Assembly: GCA_018267515.1 (NCBI GenBank)
Contig: JAFDYJ010000003.1
Location: 1 to 64,000 of the forward strand
Source of the DNA: Bacteroidota bacterium
Lineage (GTDB): Bacteria; Bacteroidota; Bacteroidia; Chitinophagales; Chitinophagaceae
Length of the DNA: 64,000 nt
Reading direction: 5' to 3'
Of this stretch, positions 17,388 to 26,863 are shown in pieces. How positions within the stretch are numbered: the stretch's first letter is position 1; every line of letters starts with the position of its first letter. Both the position numbers and the translations under genes were made by a program. A model generated the notes under the pieces. That model saw only the letters and a list, made by a program, of their open reading frames with translations. It had not been told where the DNA came from and ran no database searches.

Positions 17388-18683
17388 ATGAAATTTTATA
17401 GCACCAACAAAAATTCTGAACCGGTAGATTTCATGCAGGCGACAATACTCGGACAAGCACCGGATAAGGGTTTGTATTTTCCTGAAGCAATACCTCAATT
17501 AGAAAAAGGATTTCTACAGAAAATTGAAAATTTACCAGACGAAGAAATAGCCTTCAACGTTATTCGCCCATACGTAGGAAATGAAATTCCGGAAGAAAAA
17601 TTATTCCGGATTGTTTCTGAAACCATCAACTTCCCAATTCCTTTGGTACCGGTGAATGAATTTGCCTTTTCTTTAGAATTGTTTCACGGCCCTACATTAG
17701 CTTTCAAAGATGTGGGTGCCAGGTTTATGAGCCGCTGCCTGGGTTATTTCTTAAGAGACCAGGAAAAAAAAGTTACGGTGTTAGTGGCCACATCCGGAGA
17801 TACTGGTGGCGCAGTTGCTAATGGATTTTATGATACAAAAGGTGTGGAAGTCGTAATTCTCTATCCTTCGGGAAAAGTGAGCCCGGTCCAGGAAAAGCAA
17901 TTGACTACTTTGGGTAAAAACATTCATGCCCTGGAAGTGAAAGGAACATTTGATGATTGTCAACATATGGTGAAAAGTGCATTTACGGATGCAGAAATAA
18001 ATAAGAAACGCTTCCTCACTTCTGCCAATTCGATAAATGTAGCAAGATGGCTACCCCAGCAATTTTATTATTTCTTTGCTTACCGCCAATGGCAGGATAA
18101 GAAAAACGCCCCGGTAGTATCAGTGCCCAGTGGAAATTTCGGAAATATCTGTGCCGGAATTTTAGCACAACAATCAGGTTTGCCCATTCGTCATTTTATT
18201 GCAGCCTGCAATGTGAATGATATAGTGAGCGAATACCTGGGAACCGAAATTTTAAAACCTAAACAAGCAGTGCCCACCCTGAGTAATGCAATGGATGTAG
18301 GCAATCCCAGTAATTTTATCCGCATACTGGAAATTTTTCAACATCATTTCCCGGAACTTAAATCTCATCTTTCTTCTTCCTGCGTCAGCGATGAAGAAAC
18401 ATTGGCAACTATAAAAGAAGTGTATCAGGGATATAATTATTTGCTGGATCCGCATGGCGCTGTGGGTTATCTGGCATTGAAGCGATATCTTGAAAATCAC
18501 CTGGGAGAAAAAGGAATCTTTCTCGAAACAGCACACCCTGTAAAATTTCCTGAAGCGGTGGAAAAAGCAACGGGTGAAACTGTAGAATTACCGGCTTCAT
18601 TGGCTGAACTGATGCAAAAAGAAAAAAAATCTGTTTTGATTGACAATGATTTTGATCAGTTAAAAAGTTTCTTGCTTCAGTAA
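17388..18683 (+). CDS. thrC: Threonine synthase
   Basis: A 431-residue PLP enzyme turning O-phosphohomoserine into threonine, the last step of the operon's pathway. The PLP lysine is K107 in GPTLAFKDVGARF; TSGDTGGAVANG binds phosphate and SVPSGNFGNICAG closes the cofactor site. The N-terminal FYSTNKNS segment and length place it with the longer class of ThrC found in E. coli and Bacteroidota. An upstream in-frame ATG at 17337 would add 17 residues translated from the heptamer repeats (MTIDCGLL...), so I prefer 17388. Confidence 0.95.
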   Translation: MKFYSTNKNSEPVDFMQATILGQAPDKGLYFPEAIPQLEKGFLQKIENLPDEEIAFNVIRPYVGNEIPEEKLFRIVSETINFPIPLVPVNEFAFSLELFHGPTLAFKDVGARFMSRCLGYFLRDQEKKVTVLVATSGDTGGAVANGFYDTKGVEVVILYPSGKVSPVQEKQLTTLGKNIHALEVKGTFDDCQHMVKSAFTDAEINKKRFLTSANSINVARWLPQQFYYFFAYRQWQDKKNAPVVSVPSGNFGNICAGILAQQSGLPIRHFIAACNVNDIVSEYLGTEILKPKQAVPTLSNAMDVGNPSNFIRILEIFQHHFPELKSHLSSSCVSDEETLATIKEVYQGYNYLLDPHGAVGYLALKRYLENHLGEKGIFLETAHPVKFPEAVEKATGETVELPASLAELMQKEKKSVLIDNDFDQLKSFLLQ

Positions 18684-18724
18684 TTTTGCCGGCTGAATTA
18701 TATTTGCACCGGAAAGCTTGCCCT

Positions 18725-19291
18725 ATGCATGACATTGAGCCATTTTACAACTGGAGACATATTTATGTAAGCGAAGAAGACGAACGTTCCCCCTTTTTCG
18801 GGAGACAATATTCTGAGTTTGAATTTTCCCAAACTGTTTATAATTATTATATCCACCCGCAATGGGATGAATTCGGCAGCCGGACATTATACCTGAAAGT
18901 ATTGCTTGCTGATTATGATGAAAAGTATGCCGTTATAGAAATGCTGGGCGAATGGAATGATGCAATTGAAAATGATATCATGGAGCTGAAGAGAGAAGTA
19001 TTGGAAAAGTTTATGGACGAAGGGATTTATAAGTTTATACTGGTTGCTGAAAATGTACTCAATTACCACAGTGATGTTAAAGATTATTATGAGGAACTGT
19101 ATGACAATGTAACGGATGAAAACGGATGGGTGGTTTGTTTGAATATGCCTGAGCCCACTCAGCATGATTTTAAGAAAGCCCGGCTAAATCATTTTATTGA
19201 ATTGATGCAGCTTGAGAATTGGCGTACGTATAAACCTTTTCATTTATTCAAAAAAATTAATGCTGAATTGATGTCCCGGCTGAAAGAATGA
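18725..19291 (+). CDS. Hypothetical protein, last gene of the thr operon
   Basis: A 188-residue acidic soluble protein with many aromatic residues, with no signal peptide or membrane segment. I do not recognise a named family, though the phrases HDIEPFYNWRHIYVSEED at the start and WRTYKPFHLFKKIN at the end look conserved in style. It begins 41 bases after thrC at the ATG at 18725; an upstream TTG at 18686 is less likely. It is cotranscribed with thrABC by position but has no visible tie to threonine synthesis. Secondary structure appears mixed alpha/beta. A weak hairpin terminator follows. Confidence 0.75.
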   Translation: MHDIEPFYNWRHIYVSEEDERSPFFGRQYSEFEFSQTVYNYYIHPQWDEFGSRTLYLKVLLADYDEKYAVIEMLGEWNDAIENDIMELKREVLEKFMDEGIYKFILVAENVLNYHSDVKDYYEELYDNVTDENGWVVCLNMPEPTQHDFKKARLNHFIELMQLENWRTYKPFHLFKKINAELMSRLKE

Positions 19292-19301
19292 TTTTTTTAC
19301 T

Positions 19302-19332
19302 TCAATTGATGACCCTGACAAAAATCAATTGA
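19302..19332 (+). terminator. Probable terminator of the thr operon
   Basis: TCAATTGAT (19302-19310) and ATCAATTGA (19324-19332) are perfect 9-base inverted arms with a 13-base loop, followed by GGTTTTGATTTTATTTG. The stem is AT-rich, so termination may be partial. Confidence 0.5.
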
Positions 19333-19335
19333 GGT

Positions 19336-19369
19336 TTTGATTTTATTTGAATGTACAGTAGTACCTTTA
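19336..19369 (+). promoter_or_regulatory. Possible sdhCAB promoter
   Basis: TTTG (19336-19339) and TACCTTTA (19362-19369) are 22 bases apart. They resemble the Bacteroidota -33 TTTG and -7 TAnnTTTG elements, with one mismatch at the last base. The start of sdhC lies 57 bases further on. Confidence 0.4.
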
Positions 19370-19426
19370 GGCGGATTGTTAACTCCTCCGATCGGTTTAT
19401 CCATCGGGCCACCTTGATACATTATT

Positions 19427-20095
19427 ATGAAATTTTCTGAAATGTTTACTTCATCAGTTGGGAAAAAACTGGTGATGGGTCTGACAGGTTTGTTTCTCAT
19501 TACTTTCCTCGTTATTCATGCCGGCATCAATGCCTGCATATGGGCTAATGACGGTGGTGAGATGTTTAATAAAGCCGCTCATTTCATGGGTTCTTCGGTT
19601 GTCATCCGGATTCTTGAAATAGGATTGATGGCAGGGTTTCTGATACACATCATACAGGGAATTTCACTTGAAATTCAAAATCGCCGGAAAAGAGCAATTG
19701 GTTATGCAGTAAAACTGGGCAACAGGGGAAGTAAATGGTATAGCCGTAGCATGGGTTTATTAGGAACGTTGATCCTGTTGTTTTTAATAATTCACTTATC
19801 ACAATTCTGGGTTCCCAATAGAAGTCACCAGGGATGGCTGTTGGGAGAAGAGTTGAATTTATATGACAGAATGGAAAGCACATTCAAACAGCCCTGGGTT
19901 GTATTGGTATATGTTCTGGGATGTATATCCCTGTTTTGGCATTTGGTGCATGGATTCCAAAGTGCTTTCAGAACATTAGGTGTAAGTAATCATCGTTATT
20001 TAAAAATGATTAATAACACAGGCATTGGTTTTTCTTTAATTGTATCACTGGCATTTGCCATGATGCCTGTGTCCATGCATTTTAATTGGATATAA
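19427..20095 (+). CDS. sdhC: Succinate dehydrogenase cytochrome b subunit (b558 family)
   Basis: A 222-residue membrane anchor of succinate:quinone oxidoreductase, with five membrane helices. Histidines in the helices fit two haem b groups: the His of FLVIHAGINA, GFLIHIIQGI, LFLIIHLSQF and FWHLVHGFQSAF. This single-subunit diheme cytochrome b558 form is usual in Bacteroidota and passes electrons to or from menaquinone. It is the first gene of sdhCAB and follows a likely promoter. The first residues (MKFSEMFTSSVGKKLVMGLTG) match the family start. Confidence 0.93.
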   Translation: MKFSEMFTSSVGKKLVMGLTGLFLITFLVIHAGINACIWANDGGEMFNKAAHFMGSSVVIRILEIGLMAGFLIHIIQGISLEIQNRRKRAIGYAVKLGNRGSKWYSRSMGLLGTLILLFLIIHLSQFWVPNRSHQGWLLGEELNLYDRMESTFKQPWVVLVYVLGCISLFWHLVHGFQSAFRTLGVSNHRYLKMINNTGIGFSLIVSLAFAMMPVSMHFNWI

Positions 20096-20198
20096 TTTTA
20101 TAAACTTTATTAGTTGTGAATGGGAAAATTGTGTGAAAGGATGAGATGAAAGAAGATTTCATTTTCAAGTTGACGAAATATCAAATTTTAAAATTCTC

Positions 20199-22172
20199 AT
20201 GTTGAATTCTAAAATCCCCGCTGGTCCATTAGAGCAAAAGTGGACAAATTATAAAGGACATTGCAAACTGGTAAACCCGGCCAACAAGCGCAAGCTGGAA
20301 ATTATTGTTGTGGGCACAGGACTAGCCGGTGCATCTGCTGCTGCTTCATTAGGTGAAATGGGATACAAAGTCAAAACATTTTGTTTCCAGGATTCTCCCC
20401 GGAGGGCTCACAGCATTGCAGCACAGGGCGGCATCAATGCTGCAAAAAATTATCAGAACGATGGTGACAGTGTGTATCGGTTGTTTTATGATACCATCAA
20501 AGGAGGAGATTACCGCTCCCGTGAAGCGAATGTTCACCGCTTGTCAGAAGTAAGCGCTAATATCATAGATCAGTGTGTGGCACAGGGAGTGCCTTTTGCT
20601 AGGGAGTATGGTGGTTTATTATCCAACCGTTCTTTTGGAGGTGTGCAGGTACAAAGAACGTTCTATGCGGCGGGTCAAACAGGACAGCAACTTTTAATCG
20701 GTGCTTACCAGGCATTGGAAAGACAAATTGCATTGGGAACAGTTGAAATGTTTTCCCGTCATGAAATGCTGGACGTAGTTGTCATAGACGGTAAGGCAAG
20801 AGGAATTATCGTCCGGGACCTGGTTACGGGAAAATTAGAAAGGCATTTTGGACATGCGGTATTATTATGCAGTGGTGGTTATGGTAATGTCTTTTATCTT
20901 TCTACGAATGCAATGGGCAGTAATGTTACTGCTGCCTGGAAAGCTCATAAAAAAGGCGCCTTTTTCGGAAACCCCTGTTATACGCAGATTCATCCAACCT
21001 GTATTCCTGTTACCGGGGATCATCAAAGCAAGCTGACGCTCATGTCAGAGTCGTTACGAAATGACGGAAGAATATGGGTGCCGAAAAAACAAAACGATAA
21101 CAGGAAAGCTAATGAGATACCCGAAGATGAAAGAGATTATTACCTGGAGCGAAGATATCCTGCATTCGGAAACCTGGTGCCCAGGGATGTAGCTTCCCGG
21201 GCAGCAAAAGAAAGATGTGATGCGGGATACGGAGTAGGATCATCACGGCAGGCTGTGTTCCTGGATTATAAAGAAGCTATTCAGCGTTATGGAAAAATAG
21301 AATGTAGCAAACACGGAAATCATAATCCATCAGCAGAAGAAATCCGGCATCACGGAATGGAAGTGGTCAAGGAAAAATATGGGAATCTTTTTGACATGTA
21401 TGAAAAGATAACCGGTGAAAATCCATACAATGTACCCATGAGAATTTATCCGGCAGTACATTATACTATGGGAGGATTATGGGTGGATTACGAATTGATG
21501 ACTTCGGTTCAGGGACTGTATGCTTTAGGTGAAGCTAATTTTTCTGACCATGGAGCTAATCGTCTCGGTGCATCTGCTTTAATGCAGGGATTGGCAGACG
21601 GATATTTTGTAATACCTTATACAGTTGGGAATTATCTTGCTGATGAAATAAGAACTCCGGAAATTCCGACTTCGCATCCTGCCTTTGAAGAAGCAGAAAA
21701 AGCAGTAGCTGAACGAATCAGCAATCTCATGAATATAAAAGGCTCTCAAACGGTGGAAAGTTTTCATAAGCGTTTGGGAAAAATAATGTGGGATAAATGT
21801 GGGATGGCAAGGAATGCAGAAGGTTTGAAACAGGCGATTGAAGAAATTAAGAGTTTAAGAGAGGAATTCTGGAAAAATCTGAGAATACCCGGAGATATTA
21901 ATGAAATGAATCCTGAATTGGATAAAGCTAATCGTGTTGCTGATTTTCTGGAATTGGGGGAGTTGATGTGTAAAGATGCATTACTGCGTGAAGAAAGTTG
22001 CGGCGGCCATTTCCGTGAGGAATATCAAACTCCCGAAGGTGAAGCATTGAGAAATGATGATCGTTTCATGTTTGTGGCAGCCTGGGAATTTAAAAACGGA
22101 AACAACTGGGATTTACATAAGGAAGAGTTGAAATATGATGAAGTAAAACCGACACAGAGGAGTTATAAATAA
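20199..22172 (+). CDS. sdhA: Succinate dehydrogenase / fumarate reductase flavoprotein subunit
   Basis: A 657-residue catalytic subunit that interconverts succinate and fumarate with covalent FAD. The dinucleotide loop is [17 protein letters not shown]. The FAD-linking histidine is in [17 protein letters not shown]. Substrate-site motifs [11 protein letters not shown] and [12 protein letters not shown] (catalytic Arg) are present, as is the C-terminal FAD-binding [17 protein letters not shown]. Its length is typical of the b558-associated type. It lies 103 bases after sdhC. Direction cannot be told from sequence, but in an aerobic Bacteroidota setting the enzyme probably runs in the TCA cycle. 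Confidence 0.96.
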   Translation: MLNSKIPAGPLEQKWTNYKGHCKLVNPANKRKLEIIVVGTGLAGASAAASLGEMGYKVKTFCFQDSPRRAHSIAAQGGINAAKNYQNDGDSVYRLFYDTIKGGDYRSREANVHRLSEVSANIIDQCVAQGVPFAREYGGLLSNRSFGGVQVQRTFYAAGQTGQQLLIGAYQALERQIALGTVEMFSRHEMLDVVVIDGKARGIIVRDLVTGKLERHFGHAVLLCSGGYGNVFYLSTNAMGSNVTAAWKAHKKGAFFGNPCYTQIHPTCIPVTGDHQSKLTLMSESLRNDGRIWVPKKQNDNRKANEIPEDERDYYLERRYPAFGNLVPRDVASRAAKERCDAGYGVGSSRQAVFLDYKEAIQRYGKIECSKHGNHNPSAEEIRHHGMEVVKEKYGNLFDMYEKITGENPYNVPMRIYPAVHYTMGGLWVDYELMTSVQGLYALGEANFSDHGANRLGASALMQGLADGYFVIPYTVGNYLADEIRTPEIPTSHPAFEEAEKAVAERISNLMNIKGSQTVESFHKRLGKIMWDKCGMARNAEGLKQAIEEIKSLREEFWKNLRIPGDINEMNPELDKANRVADFLELGELMCKDALLREESCGGHFREEYQTPEGEALRNDDRFMFVAAWEFKNGNNWDLHKEELKYDEVKPTQRSYK

Positions 22173-22397
22173 CAATGGGATGATTTAAAAGTTCGGCAAT
22201 TTGGCAATACTTGACAAAGAAGATAATAGCACTTTAAGCAGGACATTTGCTTTTTCTCCTGCGATTATTGAATTTGCTGAATTGTGAACACCTGGTCGTT
22301 ATGATTGAAGAGTTCAAAATGAGTATCACTAAAATAATCTCTACGAGTAAATCAAAATAATTATCGAATTGTCGATTTGTTAAATTGATGAATTTTT

Positions 22398-23162
22398 ATG
22401 GAACACTACACAATGAACCTGAAGTTGAAAGTCTGGAAGCAAAAAAATACTTCTTCCAAGGGTAGTTTTGAAACTTTTGAAGTAAAAGATATTTCTTCCG
22501 AGATGTCTTTCCTGGAAATGTTTGATGTATTGAATGAAAAATTAATCAACGAAGGAAAAGAACCGATTGCCTTTGACCATGATTGCAGGGAAGGAATCTG
22601 CGGTATGTGCTCTATGTATATAAATGGACGACCTCACGGACCCTGGCACGGCACTACAACCTGCCAGCTGCATATGAGAGCTTTCAAAGATGGTGACACA
22701 ATAGTGGTGGAGCCCTGGAGGGCTAATGCCTTCCCCGTGATTAAAGACCTGATGGTGGACAGGGGCGCATTTGATCGTATCATACAGGCAGGAGGTTATA
22801 TTTCTGTAAACACAGGGAATGCTGTTGATGGTAACGCTATTCCCATTGAAAAAGAAAAAGCGGACTCTTCATTTGCTGCTGCTGCCTGCATTGGTTGCGG
22901 CGCTTGTGTAGCAGCCTGTAAGAATTCTTCTGCCATGCTTTTCGTTTCTGCCAAAATCTCGCATCTTGCTTTATTACCACAAGGAGATCCGGAAAGAAAG
23001 ACCAGGGCATTAAACATGCTTGCTCAAATGGATACTGAAGGATTTGGCTCCTGCACCAATACCGGGGCCTGTGAAGCTGTATGCCCTAAGGAAATTTCTA
23101 TTTCCTATATTGCCCGTGCAAATGCCGAGTTTACTTTGGCAGCTTTAACTTCAGATAAATAA
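22398..23162 (+). CDS. sdhB: Succinate dehydrogenase / fumarate reductase iron-sulfur subunit
   Basis: A 254-residue electron-transfer subunit linking the flavin to the haem anchor. The [2Fe-2S] ligands are C63, C68, C71 and C89 (CREGICGMC plus TTCQLH). The [4Fe-4S] and [3Fe-4S] ligands are C164, C167, C170 and C174 in [11 protein letters not shown] and C219, C225 and C229 in [12 protein letters not shown], the usual interleaved pattern. The 225-base gap after sdhA holds no gene, only AT-rich sequence with stuttering AATTTG/TCGATTTG-like phrases. A start at 22398 (MEHYTMN) or at the Met six codons in are both possible. Confidence 0.95.
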   Translation: MEHYTMNLKLKVWKQKNTSSKGSFETFEVKDISSEMSFLEMFDVLNEKLINEGKEPIAFDHDCREGICGMCSMYINGRPHGPWHGTTTCQLHMRAFKDGDTIVVEPWRANAFPVIKDLMVDRGAFDRIIQAGGYISVNTGNAVDGNAIPIEKEKADSSFAAAACIGCGACVAACKNSSAMLFVSAKISHLALLPQGDPERKTRALNMLAQMDTEGFGSCTNTGACEAVCPKEISISYIARANAEFTLAALTSDK

Positions 23163-23165
23163 AAG

Positions 23166-23220
23166 ATTCTGCCTTTTTTTCTTTTTTATTTTTCTCAAAG
23201 GATCATATCGGAGGCAGAAT
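23166..23220 (+). terminator. Possible sdhCAB terminator
   Basis: ATTCTGCC (23166-23173) is complementary to GGCAGAAT (23213-23220), with a long T-rich loop of 39 bases, followed by GTCCTTTTTTC. The arms are perfect, but the loop is large. Confidence 0.45.
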
Positions 23221-23306
23221 GTCCTTTTTTCATGAATTAACAGCTTGGGAAAACTTTTAAACAATAAAAGACCGGATTTTGCGATTTTGAGTTAAACTCA
23301 CTGCTT

Positions 23307-26300
23307 TTGAGTGATTTAAAACGAATATCTCAGATCATTTTCTTTGTATTGCTTTCCTTTTGGAGCAATGCCCAACTTCCATTTTTAAATAATACTTCAA
23401 ATAATTCTTCCAACCTTCGGCATAAGAAAATAAAGGTCATAGATAGCCTTAGGATAGATACGTTAAGCATAATTCCGAATACACTGGTTATTGAATCCGT
23501 TCCGTCATCAGATTATCATTTAGATATTGTAAAAGCGATTTTGTATTGGAACAAAAAACCTGTCCCCGATAGTGTTGAAATCTCGTACCGGGTTTTCCCT
23601 TATCAGTTAAATTTTGTTGCACAGCGGATTCCCCTTGATAGTGTATTGAAACAATTGTACATAATACCGTATCAATTCAATAACGAATTGACAGATGACC
23701 AGAAAGGGATTTTCAATTTCGGATCACTAAAAGCAGAGGGAAGTTTTGGCCGACAGATCGCTTTCGGAAACAGCCAGGATGCGGTTTTGAACTCATCTTT
23801 AAATCTACAGTTAAGCGGAATGCTGGGTGATAGTATAGAGATCCAGGCAGCTATTACAGATAACAATATTCCTATTCAGCCGGATGGCACTACACAACAA
23901 TTGAATGAATTTGACAGGGTTTACCTTCAATTCAAAAAGAAAAACTGGCAGTTGGACCTGGGCGATATTGATATTCGCCAGAACCAAAGTTATTTTTTGA
24001 ATTTTTATAAAAGATTACAGGGAATCTCATTTCAAACCACGAATAGAATTTCCTCCAATGTGATTTCTAAAACATTGGCCAGTGGTTCAATTGCAAAAGG
24101 AAAATTTACCCGGAATGTAATTCAGGGATTGGAAGGAAACCAGGGGCCTTACCGGCTGACCGGATCTAACAATGAAATGTTTTTTATTGTGTTGGCAAAT
24201 ACGGAGAGGGTTTTCCTGGATGGTGCATTGTTGCAGCGGGGAGAAGACCAGGACTATGTGATCAATTACAATACGGCAGAAGTTTCTTTCACCCCCAAAC
24301 ACATGATAACAAAGGATAGCAGAATTCAAATTGAGTTTGAATATGCTGACCGGAATTTCCTGAATGCAAATTTATACCTGGCACAGGAGATGAATTTTGG
24401 AAAAAAGGTAAAACTGAATATCGGGATTTTTAGAAATAGCGATGCCAAAAACTCTCAGATTAACCAGGTTTTGGATTCCAAACAAAAACAATTTTTAGCC
24501 AATCTTGGAGACAGCATACAGAAAGCATTTTATCCTGCAGCAACATTGGATACATTTGCCGCCGGAAAAATCTTATATCAGAAAATTTATATTAATCCCG
24601 GGGGAGGGCTTGATTCTTTTTATCAATATTCCACTGACCCCGCATTGGCTAAATATAATCTTGGCTTTTCTGAAGTAGGCCAGGGAAATGGAAATTATAT
24701 TCCCGACCTGAACGGAGCTAATGGAAAAGTGTATCAATATATTGCACCTGTTAATGGAATCAAACAAGGGAGTTATGAGCCTGTGGTAATTTTAGTCACT
24801 CCGAAAAAACAACAGATAATCAATATCGGAATAGAATATGCAATAGATAAAAATACTTCGCTTAAGACTGAGCTGGCAATGAGCAATTATGACCCGAATA
24901 CATTTTCAAGTTTAAATAAAGATGGCAACAAGGGATATGCAGCCAAATTTCAGATTAGCCGTATTACACTGTTAAACCCTGAAAGCAAGCTCAATCTGAA
25001 TACGACGTTGGATTATGAATATGTCCAGTCAAATTTCAAACCCCTGGAAAGACTGCGTTCTGTTGAGTTTACCAGGGACTGGGGGCTTCCTCTCATTATG
25101 CCATCGGCAACTGAAAGTATTATAAAAGCATCTGCCGGTCTGAGTAATCAAAAAAATAATTCTCTGACCTATCGTTTTACAAATTATCACCGGAGCGACC
25201 GGTATAATGGTTTCCAGAATTCATTGATCCAGGTTTTAAACAGGAAAGGATGGTTTCTCAATAATCAACTGGTAGTTACAAATTTTAATGACGCCAATAA
25301 CCGGGGTGTCTTTCTCCGTCCCTCCTTTGATATCAGTAAACAAATGAAAGCGATTGACAACTGGAGAGCCGGTGTTAGTTATTCAATGGAGAAAAATTCT
25401 ACCCGGAATAAATTTTCAGATACGTTGACACCGTTGGCTTTTTCCTATAATACGTATTCTTTTTACCTGAAATCCGATGAAAGAAAGAAGAATCATTACA
25501 ATGCAATCTTTACGACACGTACAGACTTTTATCCAATAAACAAAAACTTTATCCGGGGAGACAGGAGTTTTAATCTGAATCTTCAAACTGAATTTTTATC
25601 AAACCCCAAACGAAAATTGTTTCTCAACGCTACGTTCCGGAAATTAAAAGTGTTTGATACCACGCTGACCAATCAAAAAGAAGATCAGACAATCCTGGGC
25701 CGGGCAGAATACCTGATGAATGAATGGAAAGGAGCTTTGACCGGAAATGTATTGTATGAAGTGGGAGCCGGGCAGGAACAAAAGAGAGATTATGCATACC
25801 TGGAAGTGCCGGCAGGTACGGGCCAATATGCCTGGGTTGATTACAACAATGATGGGGTGCAACAGTTGAATGAATTTGAACTGGCGGCTTTCCCGGACCA
25901 GGCAAAATTTATAAGGCTTTTCACTCCAACCAACCAGTTTGTAAAAGCTAATTATATTACCCTGAATTATAGTTTTAATTTTAATCCTAAAATTCTTTTT
26001 TCTCATTCTGAAATGAACGGAATGAAAAAATTCATCTCAAGATTTAACCTGCTGACTTCGTTGCAGATCAGCAAAAAATTAATCTCAAAAGGAAATTTTG
26101 AATTTAACCCTTTTAAGTTTGGCATGACAGATACTGCGTTGATCGCTTCTGCCGGTGTTTGGGTGAATACAATTTCTTTCAATCGCTTTAGCAGTAAATG
26201 GGGCTTGGATCTGAGTAATATCCGGAATAACACCCGCTCATTGCTTACCTATGGATATGAGAGCAGTAAACGTAATGACTGGACCCTGCAATGGCGGTGG

Positions 26301-26795
26301 AATGTCAGTAAGTCGGTTTCATTTAATATAAACGGGAAAAAAGGACTGAATGCTTTAAATACTCCGCAGTTTAATAATCGCAACTATCAATTGAAGGTTT
26401 ATAATATTCAACCGCAAATTGTTTATATAAGAGGAACAACCTTCCGGTTGGCAGCCGGGTATATTTTTGATAAACAAAAAAACCTGCCAATGTATGGCGG
26501 AGAAAAATTTATTTCCAATTCGGTGAACCTGGAAACAAAATATAATATCCTTCAAAATAGTTCCATCACCGGAAAATTCACATTTAACAGTATCCGCTAT
26601 AATTATCCGGCAAACACGACAGTGAGTTATATTATGCTCAATGGATTATTACCGGGGAATAATTTCCTGTGGTCATTGAATTTTACGAAAAGACTGCTCA
26701 ATAACCTGGAACTGAATTTTCAATACGATGGCCGGAAAGCAGGAACTTCACGAACCGTGCATATTGGAAGAGCATCAATAACAGCTTTATTTTAA
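23307..26795 (+). CDS. Large outer-membrane beta-barrel-type protein, TTG start
   Basis: A 1162-residue exported protein. No ATG is available: the frame opens after a stop at 23265 and the best start is TTG at 23307, just before a signal peptide ending SFWSNAQLPF. The N-terminal third has FGNSQDAVLNSSLNLQLSG and DNNIPIQPDGTTQQLNEFD, phrases that resemble parts of the huge gliding/T9SS protein SprA. The rest is dense with alternating aromatic strands and ends in IGRASITALF, as in outer-membrane barrels. I infer a large beta-barrel of unknown cargo. No TonB box or plug domain is seen. It is probably monocistronic, ending at a perfect palindromic terminator. Confidence 0.7.
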   Translation: MSDLKRISQIIFFVLLSFWSNAQLPFLNNTSNNSSNLRHKKIKVIDSLRIDTLSIIPNTLVIESVPSSDYHLDIVKAILYWNKKPVPDSVEISYRVFPYQLNFVAQRIPLDSVLKQLYIIPYQFNNELTDDQKGIFNFGSLKAEGSFGRQIAFGNSQDAVLNSSLNLQLSGMLGDSIEIQAAITDNNIPIQPDGTTQQLNEFDRVYLQFKKKNWQLDLGDIDIRQNQSYFLNFYKRLQGISFQTTNRISSNVISKTLASGSIAKGKFTRNVIQGLEGNQGPYRLTGSNNEMFFIVLANTERVFLDGALLQRGEDQDYVINYNTAEVSFTPKHMITKDSRIQIEFEYADRNFLNANLYLAQEMNFGKKVKLNIGIFRNSDAKNSQINQVLDSKQKQFLANLGDSIQKAFYPAATLDTFAAGKILYQKIYINPGGGLDSFYQYSTDPALAKYNLGFSEVGQGNGNYIPDLNGANGKVYQYIAPVNGIKQGSYEPVVILVTPKKQQIINIGIEYAIDKNTSLKTELAMSNYDPNTFSSLNKDGNKGYAAKFQISRITLLNPESKLNLNTTLDYEYVQSNFKPLERLRSVEFTRDWGLPLIMPSATESIIKASAGLSNQKNNSLTYRFTNYHRSDRYNGFQNSLIQVLNRKGWFLNNQLVVTNFNDANNRGVFLRPSFDISKQMKAIDNWRAGVSYSMEKNSTRNKFSDTLTPLAFSYNTYSFYLKSDERKKNHYNAIFTTRTDFYPINKNFIRGDRSFNLNLQTEFLSNPKRKLFLNATFRKLKVFDTTLTNQKEDQTILGRAEYLMNEWKGALTGNVLYEVGAGQEQKRDYAYLEVPAGTGQYAWVDYNNDGVQQLNEFELAAFPDQAKFIRLFTPTNQFVKANYITLNYSFNFNPKILFSHSEMNGMKKFISRFNLLTSLQISKKLISKGNFEFNPFKFGMTDTALIASAGVWVNTISFNRFSSKWGLDLSNIRNNTRSLLTYGYESSKRNDWTLQWRWNVSKSVSFNINGKKGLNALNTPQFNNRNYQLKVYNIQPQIVYIRGTTFRLAAGYIFDKQKNLPMYGGEKFISNSVNLETKYNILQNSSITGKFTFNSIRYNYPANTTVSYIMLNGLLPGNNFLWSLNFTKRLLNNLELNFQYDGRKAGTSRTVHIGRASITALF

Positions 26796-26805
26796 AACCA
26801 GGAAA

Positions 26806-26841
26806 GAAAACTATTTCTTCCGGCCGGAAGAAATAGTTTTC
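26806..26841. terminator. Perfect 36-bp palindrome, bidirectional terminator
   Basis: GAAAACTATTTCTTCCGG (26806-26823) is followed at once by its exact reverse complement (26824-26841), with no spacer. It lies in the 68-base gap between the convergent barrel-protein and secA genes. The arms begin and end in A/T runs, suiting termination on both strands. In RNA the central CCGGCCGG would form the loop. Confidence 0.85.
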
Positions 26842-26863
26842 AATTTACGGGTAAAGGAATACT

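Noticed and set aside
22173..22397. A small gene between sdhA and sdhB
   Set aside because: All frames are short and interrupted; the sequence has AT-rich stuttering phrases and no protein-like reading.
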